From: Tetrahymena elliotti 4EA
Taxonomy: Eukaryota; Ciliophora; Oligohymenophorea; Hymenostomatida; Tetrahymenidae
Length of the DNA: 64,000 nucleotides
Assembly (NCBI GenBank): GCA_000231825.2
Contig: JH720293.1
Span: 1,984,001-2,048,000 of the forward strand
Direction: 5' to 3'
In this document: positions 1 through 11,826 of the stretch, piece after piece
Layout of the letters: the number at the start of each line of letters is the position of its first letter
How positions within the stretch are numbered: position 1 is the stretch's first letter
Translations under genes and position numbers: made by a program
The notes under the pieces: model-generated
Told to the model about the DNA's origin: nothing
The model's database searches: none
Seen by the model: only the letters and a program-made list of their open reading frames with translations

Positions 1-243
1 TCAATATTATTTTATAGTATTTTTCTAATGAAACATCTAATATGAATTTTAATATTTTACTAGGAATCTAATATTTGATTGTTTTAAAAAACAATTTTTT
101 GAAATGAAAATCAAGCGAATAAATGCTAAAAAAATATTGTTTCTTTTTTATAATTATAAATTTATCTATATTTGTTTGGAGCTTTTGGTGTGAATATAAG
201 ATTTTTGCTATTTTCAAAAATTTATAAATTTAGAAGAGATAAA

Positions 244-2877
244 TCAGTTTTCTTTTTGATGCTGTATATCATATTATTTAAAGCGATCCAAGTAATTTAA
301 GATTTCGCTTTCTTTAGAAACAGGTTTATTTTCTGTTAAATTTTGGTAAATCAGTAAATATGGAGTATTTTCATTTGTATTATTCTGAAGAATTTAACTT
401 ATTGTTTGATTATTCTTGTAAACTGTAACACGTGCATCATCGAAAAAAACCCACTTGTTTGTTTATTCATGACGATAGTAAGAGACATAATGACCAGAAG
501 TAAGAGAAGTACCAATATGGTTGACAACTCCAACTAACCTATAGTTTGATTTTGAGTGAGGGAAATTATAATGGTTGTTTTGAATTTCGAAAAAGTTGAA
601 AAATTCTGGAAATTTAACTTTTGTGTTATTTTTTGAAGAGCTATTTACTTGCATCATTCTATTTAATTAGAATATTAAAATAGGGGGTATTTAAGAATAT
701 AATTCATCTTTATCCATTACTACATCTTTATTGCATGTTGAGCACTTCAGTTCAACTTTCTAAATTGAAGAGTCTTATTTATTAAGCTCAAAGAAATCTA
801 ATTCATTTGAATCGTTATTATTTTTAAAATTGATTTAGATAGACTAAAAACTGCTTTTATTATAATTTGAGTATAATTTACAACTCTTACAAGATCTTCT
901 ACTATAATTTGAAATATTAAATAAATCAGGTTCAACTTATGTTTTCATTTGAGCTTCTTATGTTAAAATTTATTTTTCATCAAAAAATAATTGATTAAGC
1001 AAGTTTACTAAATACTCCTATGGATCTTACTGCCTTTTCCATACAAATTAGGTAGCAACCGATTTAATGATATCTTAAATTAGTTTTTCATTTTCTGACT
1101 TGTTAGATTATTACAAACATTACATCAATTATCTATTTTTCTCGAAAGCTGGGGTTTTTACATTCGTATTTTTTAAATAATCAGTGAATAACTAAAGCCT
1201 CATTAAGATTTGATTTATACTGTTAAAATAACAAGTGTTTCCGAAATTTTTTAATCCTTAATATTTTTTTTCATCAACATCTGTGTTATATTTTCTAGTC
1301 TTGTTTTTATAATCAGTGCACTTCAATTAGAATTTTTAATCTGTTAGCTCTTTTTATTTTGCAACTAAAGAACTAACACTATTATATGCTTATTCAATCT
1401 TACTTTGGAGACTTTTTTCCAACTTATTATGCAACACAATTTACTTTATGAGCTTACAAAAGTGATTAACTCTCTACTGATAGTAAAGCTAATCTTAATC
1501 TGAGTAAGAATGAAAAATAAAGTTATTATATTTTAACACTTAAAATATATCTTTAGAATTTTCTTCGAGTCTGTCTTAAAAAATATAGATAAAAGTTGAA
1601 ATCATTTTGCAAAGATACTTTACTTTTCCTTCTTTCTTTATGCATGCAGTTGCTTTTTTTAAAATTAATTTCTAGAAAATTTCTGTGTACAAGCATTTCT
1701 ATATACCTTCACTATTTGATTCACACAATCTGTCTGCAATTTATTGCATAATTAAAAAAGTAAACTCAGATGGAAAGCTGTAAAGCAAGTTAATCATTAA
1801 ATTTTTTATTTCATATTCATTCAAATCAAAAATATTCTCAAAGACTTTATCAATTTTAAATTAGAAAATTACAGAGGTTTAATGATCAGGTAAAAATATG
1901 CTTTCAAAAAATGACAATAATATTGAAGAAGAGTAAGGATATTTGACTGGATCTTAATCATCATAATATATCATTAAATATTCTAAGATATGCTTCAAAA
2001 TAACATATTTATCATCCAAAGACATACGTATAAGGTGAGGTTGGATCTACTCAAATAAATACTTTATGTAATGAACCTATATGATGTCATCAGTTTTCAA
2101 TAAAAAAATGTAATCAATGATCACCTTTATTACTTCTATATTAGAAAAATTATATGCTTAAGGATAACGTATTTATGGATAGGCTATGACATACTAGATA
2201 ATCGTATAAATCTTGGATAAGTAAATTTCTGTTTAAATCTTAGATTTTTAAGAGAAATTGTATTAGCCATTGTTCTAATTGTATCTTTTTTCATAAAATT
2301 TTGATTAAAAAATTTGGAAAGAAATAAATAAAAACAGAAAGTAATATTCTAATTACCTTTTAGATTTTGCCATAATTCTAAAAAAATTAGTGAAGAAAAA
2401 ATCTGATTTATCTTAATCTTAATTATTGATTTTCTCTTAGATAATCTTGCAAATCTAAACAAAAAATTAATCGTCATATTTATTGTCTCTTTAAAAAGCC
2501 GTGTAAAGGATATCACTTAATTTACTCATGTCTGCACACTTTTTGACATATTTGATGATTTCATTTTAGCACATAACATTTCTAAAAATATCTTATTTTT
2601 TTTGTTCATAAATTACTTTCAAAATCAAAATTAATTGCAATTAGTTATTATAAATTTCATTTTCAATCAAGAAGTATATCAACATAACCTCTTCATTCTT
2701 TTTTATCAATTGCTAAATTGTGTTATCAAATTCTTCTTAGCTAAGTGCTTTCCTTAAATATATCATTTACTATTTTACTTCTGGAGCAGCTTTGATTACT
2801 CTCTTAGTCTATGTAGTACCATCTTCAATTATTTCCTTTTATTACTCCGCAGGCGTGCTTTATCCATTAGAATTCAT
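244..2877 (-). CDS. Ubiquitin carboxyl-terminal hydrolase (USP, peptidase C19)
   Basis: This protein should cleave ubiquitin from proteins or chains as a cysteine protease. Read in the ciliate code, both USP signature boxes are visible. The Cys box reads GLKNFGNTCYFNS with the catalytic Cys codon at 1231-1233. The His box reads GHYVSYYRHEQTNKWVFFDD with the His codon at 490-492. Between them lie CxxC-type cysteine pairs (SCKSCK, CSTC) such as bind zinc in the USP fingers. The first half is a helical, Gln/Lys-rich region of about 500 residues with no domain I recognise. An intron with donor GTAATT begins at about 2357. The frame ends at TGA (244-246), eleven codons past the usual USP end. The start is the first in-frame ATG after tandem TGA codons upstream. 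USP identity is certain; exact introns and the N-terminal domain are not. Confidence 0.88.
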
Positions 2878-3431
2878 TCTAATTTCATTATTTGCTTATT
2901 GTTCACTACTTTATGAAGGTATATCCTAAGATTAAGAATGGCTGCTTGGTTCCACATTTTAATCTTAACTTTTATGTTTGTAGAAAAAATGATTAATTAG
3001 TTTATTTTTCACATTTTTAGATATTACTTTTAATTTTCCACATTTTAGTGATTATCATCATTTTATGTTAAATCTATTATAAAATATTTCGATTATTTAA
3101 TATATTAATTAATTAAATCAATAATTATTAAATACCTTCATAAATCCCCATTTCTACGTTCTCATAAATCTGGTGAGACATTTTTATAATTTCAAAATTA
3201 TTTAGTTAGAATATCTTTTTTTTTATTTTTTAATTAATATTTAGTATTAAGTAATTTAAGTTTAATTCAGACTTCTTTTTTCAATTTACAATTTTTTTTT
3301 CAATTAATTAAACAAATAATTCAGTATTTTTTGAAGTCACAAAAATTATAAAAAAGAATTAAGAAAATCAATTTTTTTTTCATTAGAAATAATAAAAGCA
3401 TATTTTGAAAATAAAGTAGAAGATAACACCA
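2878..3431. other. Divergent spacer between the USP gene and a small plus-strand gene
   Basis: This AT-rich spacer separates two divergently transcribed genes and should hold both promoters. No TATA box or factor site can be singled out against the base composition. A weak threefold repeat of a cacatttt(t) box followed by an aat-c/a-ttactttt-like tail lies at about 2951-3060. Confidence 0.5.
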
Positions 3432-3922
3432 ATGAACTATAACAATTTAACTCAAGATTAAGTTAAAGAATAAATTAGAAAATTAGAAGAGGAACACTAA
3501 GGTATGGCTAATAGTTTAAATTTTTGTCAAATAAAATTTAAAAATATTTTATACTAAAAAAACTAATAGATTTTCATAAAAAGCATGCAAATACATTTTT
3601 TAAGACTACATATAAGACCTATGGTGGAGAAAAATAAGTGAGTAAGAAGTTTTTTTCCTTATTAATGAATCAATCAATTGTTTTTTCATTAAAAAGTTGA
3701 TGTACCAAAGCATTTTGGCCATGATGGTAGATTCACTGATGTAATTTTCTTACTTCTCAATTTTTTGTTAGTTACATTATTGAATCGTTACTCAAACATT
3801 TTATTTTAATCTTTTAGCATCTTCTTCATGCAACAATGTATAGAAACCATAGTTTAAATACCACATGCGATAAGGAAAGGTGGATGAAAAACTCTAAAGA
3901 CTGGATGGAGCATTTAAATTGA
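3432..3922 (+). CDS. Small conserved-looking protein of about 96 residues, four exons
   Basis: I do not recognise the family. Exon 1 starts with MNYNNLTQDQ and a charged helix. Three introns follow, with donors GTATGG, GTAAGA and GTAATTTTC, and acceptors at ctaatag, aaaaag and tttag. Joining them keeps one frame and gives a motif-like core, KTYGGEK then VPKHFGHDGRFTD, followed by a His/Trp-rich end, RWMKNSKDWMEHLN and TGA. There is no signal peptide and no membrane segment. The compact size and Gly/His-rich core resemble accessory subunits of mitochondrial complexes, but that is only an impression. The consistent splice phases make this a real gene even though no exon is long. Confidence 0.7.
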
Positions 3923-4737
3923 AAAAAGAATATCAATATAAATACATAGTATAATAATTAATGTTCAAAAACAATATTTTAATTTCAAATGTCTCTCCAA
4001 TTAAGTTTATGCAGCAAGTTCGTTCATATGTGTTTTTTCTGTGTAAATTTTATTTCTAAGATAAGATACTTTGAAATTAAGAAAACAGAATATGAATAAA
4101 ACTTATTATTGATTTTATTTTTTTCTTTTTATTTATCTTTGCAACCATATGATTTTCTATTAAAATAAGTTAGTTTTTTAGCCAATTGCTTTAAGTTGGT
4201 TTATATAACTATCTATCAAATTCAATGAATTAATAATCTAAATTATTTCTAATATTCCTTTAAATTTTTCTCAAATTATTAAAAGAATCAATCTATCTAT
4301 ATTAAGTGAATTTAAAAATTTTCTTTCATTAAAAAAGAATAGCATTCATATTTTTTAAATTTTTTTTCTTTTTTGCAAGTTTATTTTAAAATGCATTTTT
4401 CATATATTTTAAATTCTATTGATTTTAAGATAATAAATAACCAAAGCAAAAAAAATATAATTAAAATGAAATGGGCTTTATACAAGATTAGGCTTATTTT
4501 TTAGGAATAAGATGGTTTATGCTTTTATAATGAGTACTAAATCAACTTTTTTAAGTTAAATTATAGATAAGAAAATTTTATTTTTGAATGTTAAATATAT
4601 CTAAAGCATTTACTAAGATATGTAAATATTTAACAAATTTGTTATTTAAAATATAATTACAACTCATTTATTATTTTTTAAAATATATTTATTATAATTT
4701 TGTATCTATTAATTATTTTTTATTATCTTACAATTAT
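3923..4737. other. AT-rich spacer between convergent gene ends
   Basis: This spacer lies between the 3' ends of a plus-strand and a minus-strand gene. I see only homopolymer-rich AT sequence and no coding signal, repeat or RNA gene. Confidence 0.5.
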
Positions 4738-7700
4738 TCATGAAAATTTAATTTCAGAAACACACTCTTGAGGGAAATACCCAATACGATTTCTACACAA
4801 ACCAATCCACCAACCAGTTTAGGTTCTCTTTAAAACTTATATTTTATCTCCCTTAGAGAACTCTAAATCGTTTTCCTATGTTTCAAAATTTTTTTCTCAT
4901 TTTAATCATTAAATTTTTTAAAAACTTTACCTTCTGAGCATCAAAATTATATTCAGCTATCACAAATTCATCACCTGACATAGTGCTATCTATATAATCT
5001 TCACCTTTATTTTAATGTTCTTCTTAGGATTAAATTTGTGAGAATTCTTTTTTAGAAGCACCTCTTTAACTTTATTACTATTATTAACTTTATTCGATCA
5101 GTTTCTGTAGATTATTTTTACTAGAAGAAGATTTATTATTGGGAGATTCTTAAATACTATCAGACATCATTTCATTAAAATTAAAGTTTAGCTAAGCTTG
5201 AACTTATTATGGCTAATAATGTATACTATTTTAGTTCAAGTGTTTATTTTAAATTAAATTTCTATTGAAAGGATTTTATTTTTTGTGCACATCTAAAGGA
5301 TTCATAGAATTACTGTTATCTAATAATTATTTATTTTAATTTACATAAAATAATAAAAATATTTTAAAATATTTACCTAGATCATGCATCCTAGATGAAG
5401 AAAAACAAGGAGAGAGTTCTTGAATATCTACTTCCTTATCTTTAGTTACTTTATTGTTAGTACATGAATTATCCTCACTCATTTACATGTTTTAGCTTAA
5501 TATTAAATTCTTGTGGTTAGACTAATTGTACTATGAGAGCTAAGATACTTGCTTAGAGTGGTGATATATAACTGTATTTTAGCCACTACTGATCTATCCA
5601 TCATTATTAGTTTAAGATTCCATACTCTCTTATTATATATGTTTGGTTTAATTTCCTATAGGTTCATTTATAGTTTTCTTGCTTGAAATGGCATTACTTA
5701 TTATTTTTAAATTGCTAGCTGTTTATGATTTTATAGAGTTTAATATATTTTAAGTACTGTTACTTTAAGGAATGTTATTAATCAAGTTACTTTCTTATTA
5801 ATAATGCTATATTTATTATTAATTTTATCTTTAATACACTTATTCTTATTAATTATTAATCTATTACTCTTTATTCTATTAAGCTTTTCCATTTTTTAAA
5901 TCTTCGGAATTCTATTTTTCATTAAAAATATTCCTGCAACCTTATTCAGAGGAAGGTGAGACAAGTTGCAGCATAAAATTTTTTGGCTAAAACTAATTTT
6001 ATTTAGATAGATTTAAATTATTTTATTGTAAAGATTAATCAAAGCTTTAAATCTATTTTATATCTTTTTACTAATTTTTATTATTATTTTATTTATTTTG
6101 TTTAACAATTTCATGTTGCATATTTGAGTTCTCTTAAATTTAAGAGGTATCGTCTAAACCCTAAATTAATTCTTATTCCTTCAAAAAATTTATTTAGAAT
6201 TCATCATTCTTATAGCTTGAAGTGACTAAAAGGAAGTTATCTAATGGATTTAATTAAGGTTTGCAAGGAGTTTCTTCCTCTTAAATATTGTTGAGTTGCT
6301 ATATTTGACCTTCTTGATAATTATCATTAGTATTAAATGATATGTAATCCTATAACTTTATACCTATTCTTTCAGCCTAATTAGATTTTTGATGAAATCT
6401 TGAAGACTAAATACTACTCCCTAGTTGATCTTATGAATATTAACAACTTATTTCTTGATTACTTCTATTTTCGAGTGATAAACTTTTAATTTTCATTGAA
6501 TTATTATTATTTTTATTGCTATTATTATTATTTTAGCCATCAAAGATATTTTAATAATTATTGTTACTCATCGTTGAGGTTAAAATACTTTTTAAATGAG
6601 TAAGCTCACTTTATTGCCCATTGACATAATCTGAAGAAGCTTATTATGAGAAAGTCGTTTTTTATTATTAGCTTGAAGATTGCTAGCACCTATCGTCCTC
6701 AAAATCATTCAATACTACTTCTAAATAATTTTATTCATCCTTAGATCCTTATAAAGTCTCTTTTTATTCTAATAATTTTCTTTTTTAAGAGATTTGTTTG
6801 CCTTTATCTTGGAGGAAGTTTTTATTTTTTTCATTGAAACTCTAAAGACTTTCATAGAAAATATTTTTTTAATCATTTTTGATTTAATTTCCAAACTTTT
6901 AATTTTAGAAATAATTATTTTAATTTGATAAACAAATTTGAATACTTCTTTTAATTGGTTTTGAATCTCTAAGTCAATCACAAAAGGATTAAGTTTGTTC
7001 ATTAAATCAGAAGACTTTTTAGAAATACTCTTCAAGAAGGCTCTGTTCACTAAAATTACTTAAGTTTTTATTTACAAATAAAAAATTTTTTACCTTCTTA
7101 TGACTCTTCTAAAGAAAGTTAAACACTTTTTAATTGTGTACTAAATCCTTTTGTAGAAAGGATAATCTCAAAGGCATCATAAATAAGTCCTCTTTATTTA
7201 AAAAGCATTAATTAGATTAAACATTATATTAGAATTGCTAAACAAATAAATACACAAGATCTGTTTTATAGTTCATAAAACTATCTTCTAATTTTTTTTA
7301 ATTTAATTGGATCTTTTCATTTAAACTTTTTTCACTGATGTATAATTCTTCAAATTATTTCATATTGTTTATTTCATATAATAGCTTTGTAAGTTCTTCT
7401 TTAAATTTATCTCTTTCCACCTTAACTGCTTCTTTAAGTTCCTAATTCTCTTTGGATAAGATTTAATTTGCACTTTTTAAGCTTTCTAACTCAATTGTTA
7501 ACTTTTTCTTCTTGTCTTAAATTAATTAAAAATAATTTTTTTGGATAAAATCTTTAAAATAGAAATATAAAACTTTACTTAAAAGATTTCTGTTTTCTTC
7601 ATATAATCCTATTTAGTTAGTATTGTCTTATATTGAAGGTTCAGTATTAAGAATATTTTCAATTATATTTTCAACTATTTTTTACTTTTTTGGATCCGTT

Positions 7701-8683
7701 TATTCATAGTTTGTGTTTGATCTTTCTGTTCTTTATATTAGATTTGATGAATTAACAGCTTATAAATTAGAACTTTTTTCTTGCCTAATTAAAGAGGAGA
7801 GTGGTTTTATAGAGTTTTCATTATTTAAACTACTAGTTATTTATTAACATAAATTGTTTTATGATTAATTTATGTTAGAAAGATTACAGTTAGAATTTTA
7901 TTTCTTAATAGCATTACTAAGAAGTAAGTGATTAGAGTTAGATGATTTGAAAATGTTTGATATATTAATATTAGAGCTTAGTATTTTACTTTATGATGAA
8001 GAGCTATTTTTTCTTAAGCTGATTTGGTTATTGTTAGAGTTTGTAACAGATGAGGGTGATTTAGAGCTATTTTTAATTGTGAGATTTTCTTATTAGTTTT
8101 AGTTATTACGAAATTATGATGGTATGCTATCTAACTAACTTATAGTGATAGGTGAAAGATTTCGTGAAGAAGAAGGAAATTCCTTATTTTTGTTTGATTC
8201 GGGTAGATTGTAGTTAATAATGCTTCTACTTGACTTTACTCTATTTTATATGTTACTAGAGTTCAATTCACTTTTTGAATTTTATCTTTGCAGACTATCA
8301 AAACTTTTTTGCAGCTGTTGGAATTATTAGCTGATATACTGATGCTATTATTATGATGATGAGTTTTATGTTCCGTTTTTAAAGAAATAATTATTTGATT
8401 TTTTTTCTAATGAGGAGCTAATATTAGATGAAGTCCCATTACTACTATTATTGAGAAAATATTTGTGTTTTTAATTTTAACCTGCTTACTAAGAAGAAGA
8501 AGAAGAGGAAAGTTGCATTTAATATTGTTGTATTGTTTGGGAAAGATTCGAAGTAGAATTAGAAATGGTTAAATCTTTTTTTGCATAATTTTGTTAAATG
8601 CGTGAAGTAAGAGAATCATGAGAAGAATTTACGATAGAACTCAACCCAGCTAAGGCACTTCGATTACTGCTTTTATTAAACAT
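4738..8683 (-). CDS. Ser/Asn/Gln-rich coiled-coil protein with C-terminal SH3 domain
   Basis: This is a long, largely disordered protein. Residues 1 to about 330 are Ser/Asn/Gln-rich, including a run of seven Ser. A coiled coil of roughly 100 residues follows at about 7300-7550 (for example LESLKSANQILSKENQELKE). Another Asn/Gln-rich stretch comes next. The last 60 residues form an SH3 domain: AEYNFDAQ, then ENDLEFSKGDKIQVL, then GWWIGL and IGYFPQECV. These are the ALYDF-like, acidic RT-loop, WW and PxxYV-like positions of the fold. An intron at 4876-4930 splits the SH3 domain. SH3 domains bind proline-rich peptides, so an adaptor role in membrane or actin processes is likely, but nothing here names the partner. 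At least one intron near 7050-7110 is needed to keep the frame, and its ends are uncertain. Confidence 0.78.
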
Positions 8684-9140
8684 TAATTATATGATTATAT
8701 ATTCTACTATTAATATTATTATAGCACCTGTATTTGATTTTGAATTCTTTATAGTTAAAGTTAATTAAAAATATTTAGAATATATCGTTAAATTCTTAAA
8801 TTTATTTAATTTTAACAAAAATTGATTTCTGGAATTAATAATCTGATTTAATTGTTAAAAAATAGAGATTTTTAGTAATTAAAATTTGTAAAAGCACTGA
8901 ATATTTTTTTTATTTATGAAACAAAAACACTTTGAAAAACCAACCATAAAATAAATAGATAGATTCGACCATAAAAATAATCTTTCATGCAGTTAATTTG
9001 TAGTTAAAAAATTAGATATTTTAATTTTATTAAGTTGCAGAAAATGAAATACAATTATAGAAAATGAATTGAAAATTCTTTTTGAATAGATAGTAATGAA
9101 ATATTTTATTTGCTTATTTAATGAAGAGAAATAAAAACAC
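8684..9140. other. Spacer upstream of the SH3 protein gene
   Basis: The spacer separates the start of one minus-strand gene from the end of the next. It is AT-rich with no coding or structural signal that I can see. Confidence 0.5.
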
Positions 9141-11042
9141 TCAAAAACCTAGTTTGTTACGAGTATAATTAATTTTATTAGAAACGACTGTCAAAAGATC
9201 ACTCTTTTAGTAAGTATGGAAAGTTTTGAAATAAGGTTGCTATTCAAAGTCAGTTATATCAATTTAGATGAAGTTTTCGAAAAATTCATCAAGTAAGAGA
9301 GCATCTAAAGTCTTATGTATGTGAACTAACCATTTAGATGAATCATCAGAAGAAGGGTCTAAAAATTTATTAAAGTGCTTTGTCTTAATATCTTCTATGT
9401 ATCTCAACATCAATCTTCTAAATGAATGGTTGTTTCCCTCATATGTATTATCAATTTCTTTTTGAACTTCATAATCATTTTAGTAAATTGAGTTCTTGAA
9501 AAATTTATAAGCCTTTTTTTAAAAAAACATTTTTTTATTTGAAAATACAAAATTCATTTCAAATTTACTTCTTCTTTGAATGTCAATGCAAGTTTTTTTG
9601 AATTTTCAACTTCTTTGTCCATCAATTTACAAAAGCTTTTATACTCAAATGTCTAGGGTATACTATTCCAATATTCAAATTTATTTTTCAAATGCTAGAA
9701 TGCAGGAATATTGAAAGTGTCAACCTTTTCATATATAAATTAAAATTTAATTCTTTTTGTAAATAACTCTTAAAATTTACTAAATTCTTTTTTATAAAGA
9801 GTGCTTCAGCATAGACTTATTTAACCATCAAGAAACAATATATAGGAGTTTCTTAGTCAAAATTTAGCTCTAACATTTCCTCTAATACCTTATATAAGAA
9901 GAATATTTTGTTACGTTCATTCAAGATATATTTGAAAGATTTTGAAGCCTTTTGCTTTTCTAATTCAGCTGAGCTTTGAGTTTTGTTTGAAGGATCCTTT
10001 TGTTCTAAAATTTAATAAACTTGGATATCCTATAAATCAGTCTTGGTGAGTTCTCTTTTAAAAAGGTCATCCCATTCTATTCTTTTTGTAGGATCTTTAA
10101 CAAGAATATCCTTAAGCAAAGTTATAGTTTTCTAACTAACATTATACTTAGAAGGGTATTAAATATCTCTTCCTTCTACAGCTGAAATCAATTTTGCAAT
10201 TGTTGACTGTTTTATAATATTAAATAATTTATTAATAAATTTTAAAGCTTATATATTCTTTGGTTTTTGCATCCTAAAAACTTAAAATAACTTGTTTCAA
10301 TTAATAGCAATTCTTCATCATTTTTAAAGAAGAAATGCCTCTTGATTAAATAATGGCAAGCTAGCTTAAATTTTTTCAATATATATACTAAGAATAATGT
10401 AGAAATAAAGATTACTTCTTCATAAGGACATTCTCCATAAAGCATTTCAAAGAGAACACATCCTAAAGACCAAATATCAGCTTTCATAGTATAATCATGT
10501 CCAGTTAAGATTTCAGGAGCCATATAGATTGGTGATCCAACCATAGTTTGTGAAAGATCTTAGGGTGATTATAAGGCTTTACAAAAACCAAAATCTGCTA
10601 ACTTAACTTAACCATTATGGAGAAGGATATTTGCTGGTTTAAGATCTCTATGCATGATATTATTTTTAACTATGGAAGTAAAGGCAGCTACCAACTATTT
10701 AAAAATTTTTAAAGCTTCATGTTCTGGTAGAGTTTTTTAATTATTGATAATATCTTCTAAAGTACCACCGTTGCAATACTCGTAAACAAAATAGTAGTGG
10801 TTCTTAGTTTTTAACATTTCTATGAATTTAACAATGTAAGGGTTATTTATTCTGGCTAATGTTTAAATTTCATTCATTGTAAATTCTTCTAATTTAGGTA
10901 CTTCTTTGAATTTTTCAACCTTTACTGCCTTAATAGCTACCAAGGAATTAGTACGAACATTTAATGCTTTATAAACTTTTCCATATTGACCAGAGCCCAA
11001 AGCTTCGTGTAATGTATAATCTTCAATAACTTTTCCTGACAT
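9141..11042 (-). CDS. ULK/ATG1-like serine/threonine protein kinase
   Basis: The N-terminal two thirds form a complete-looking protein kinase domain. The glycine loop GSGQYG is at residues 15-20 and the VAIK lysine at 38. The helix C glutamate lies in NEI at 58, HRDLKPAN at 131-138, DFG at 150-152, and GSPIYMAPE at 169-177. The GSPxYMAPE form and the early YTMKADIWSLGCVLFEML match the ULK/ATG1 group, whose members start autophagy or control cilia. Ciliates have many such kinases, so the exact subfamily is open. The kinase is interrupted by an intron after CPYEE (about 10410). It continues as AKLISAVEG and then LLKDILVKDPTKRI. A C-terminal tail of about 250 residues with no known domain follows and ends at TGA 9141-9143. 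Confidence 0.88.
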
Positions 11043-11826
11043 TTATATACTAAATTTATTGTTTTTTCAATAATTGATTTTAATGGCTATGAATTCTGTG
11101 TGATTCGAAGAAATAATGGTCTTTATTAAATCTTTCCTTTGCTTTTTTTTTACTTGTCTAATCTATTTTATTTAGATTTTATATTCGCTATGTTTTTTAT
11201 TATAATTTTTCTTTATTATTATAACATTTAATTTCTTAATTCAGTAAAAACAAAACCACAATAATGAAGATACAAGCATTTTTTATTTGTTCCTTATAAA
11301 TATTTATTCTTATTTTTACACAATATTTTTTATTTGATTCATAGTATTAAAATCAAAAAAAATGACTTTTAATCTTATTCAAGCATTCTTCTTTTTTATT
11401 AATCCTTGAATTGAGTAGTTAAATTATTTCATTTTTTATTAGATATATCCAAACGCTAAAATAGATATATATAAACAAATTAATTTAGTTTGACAACTTA
11501 AAATAATATATTTTTTATTTAATTATACTAATTTGTTTTCTTTTTTTTTTTTGGTTTTGTGCATCAATTTTTATTTAATATTTTTAAAGAATATTTCACT
11601 TCTAGATTTTTAAGCAAATCCATTTTGAAGTTAGATTCATGACTAAATTTTGATAAAAATCTTCTTTTTTAGAAATGTTTTATTTCATTAATTGTTTTTG
11701 ATAAATTTAAATAAAGTTTTTGTAAATGTTAAGAAAGTATTTTTACAAGTATGATAAACGAGACAGTTAAGATTTTGGTTTTTCTTTTAGATAATAAATA
11801 ATTAAATTAAAAAACGAATTTATGAT
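11043..11826. other. Spacer upstream of the kinase gene
   Basis: The spacer is AT-rich, with long T runs at about 11540. It presumably carries the kinase promoter and the 3' end of the WD40-like gene. I see no further feature. Confidence 0.5.
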
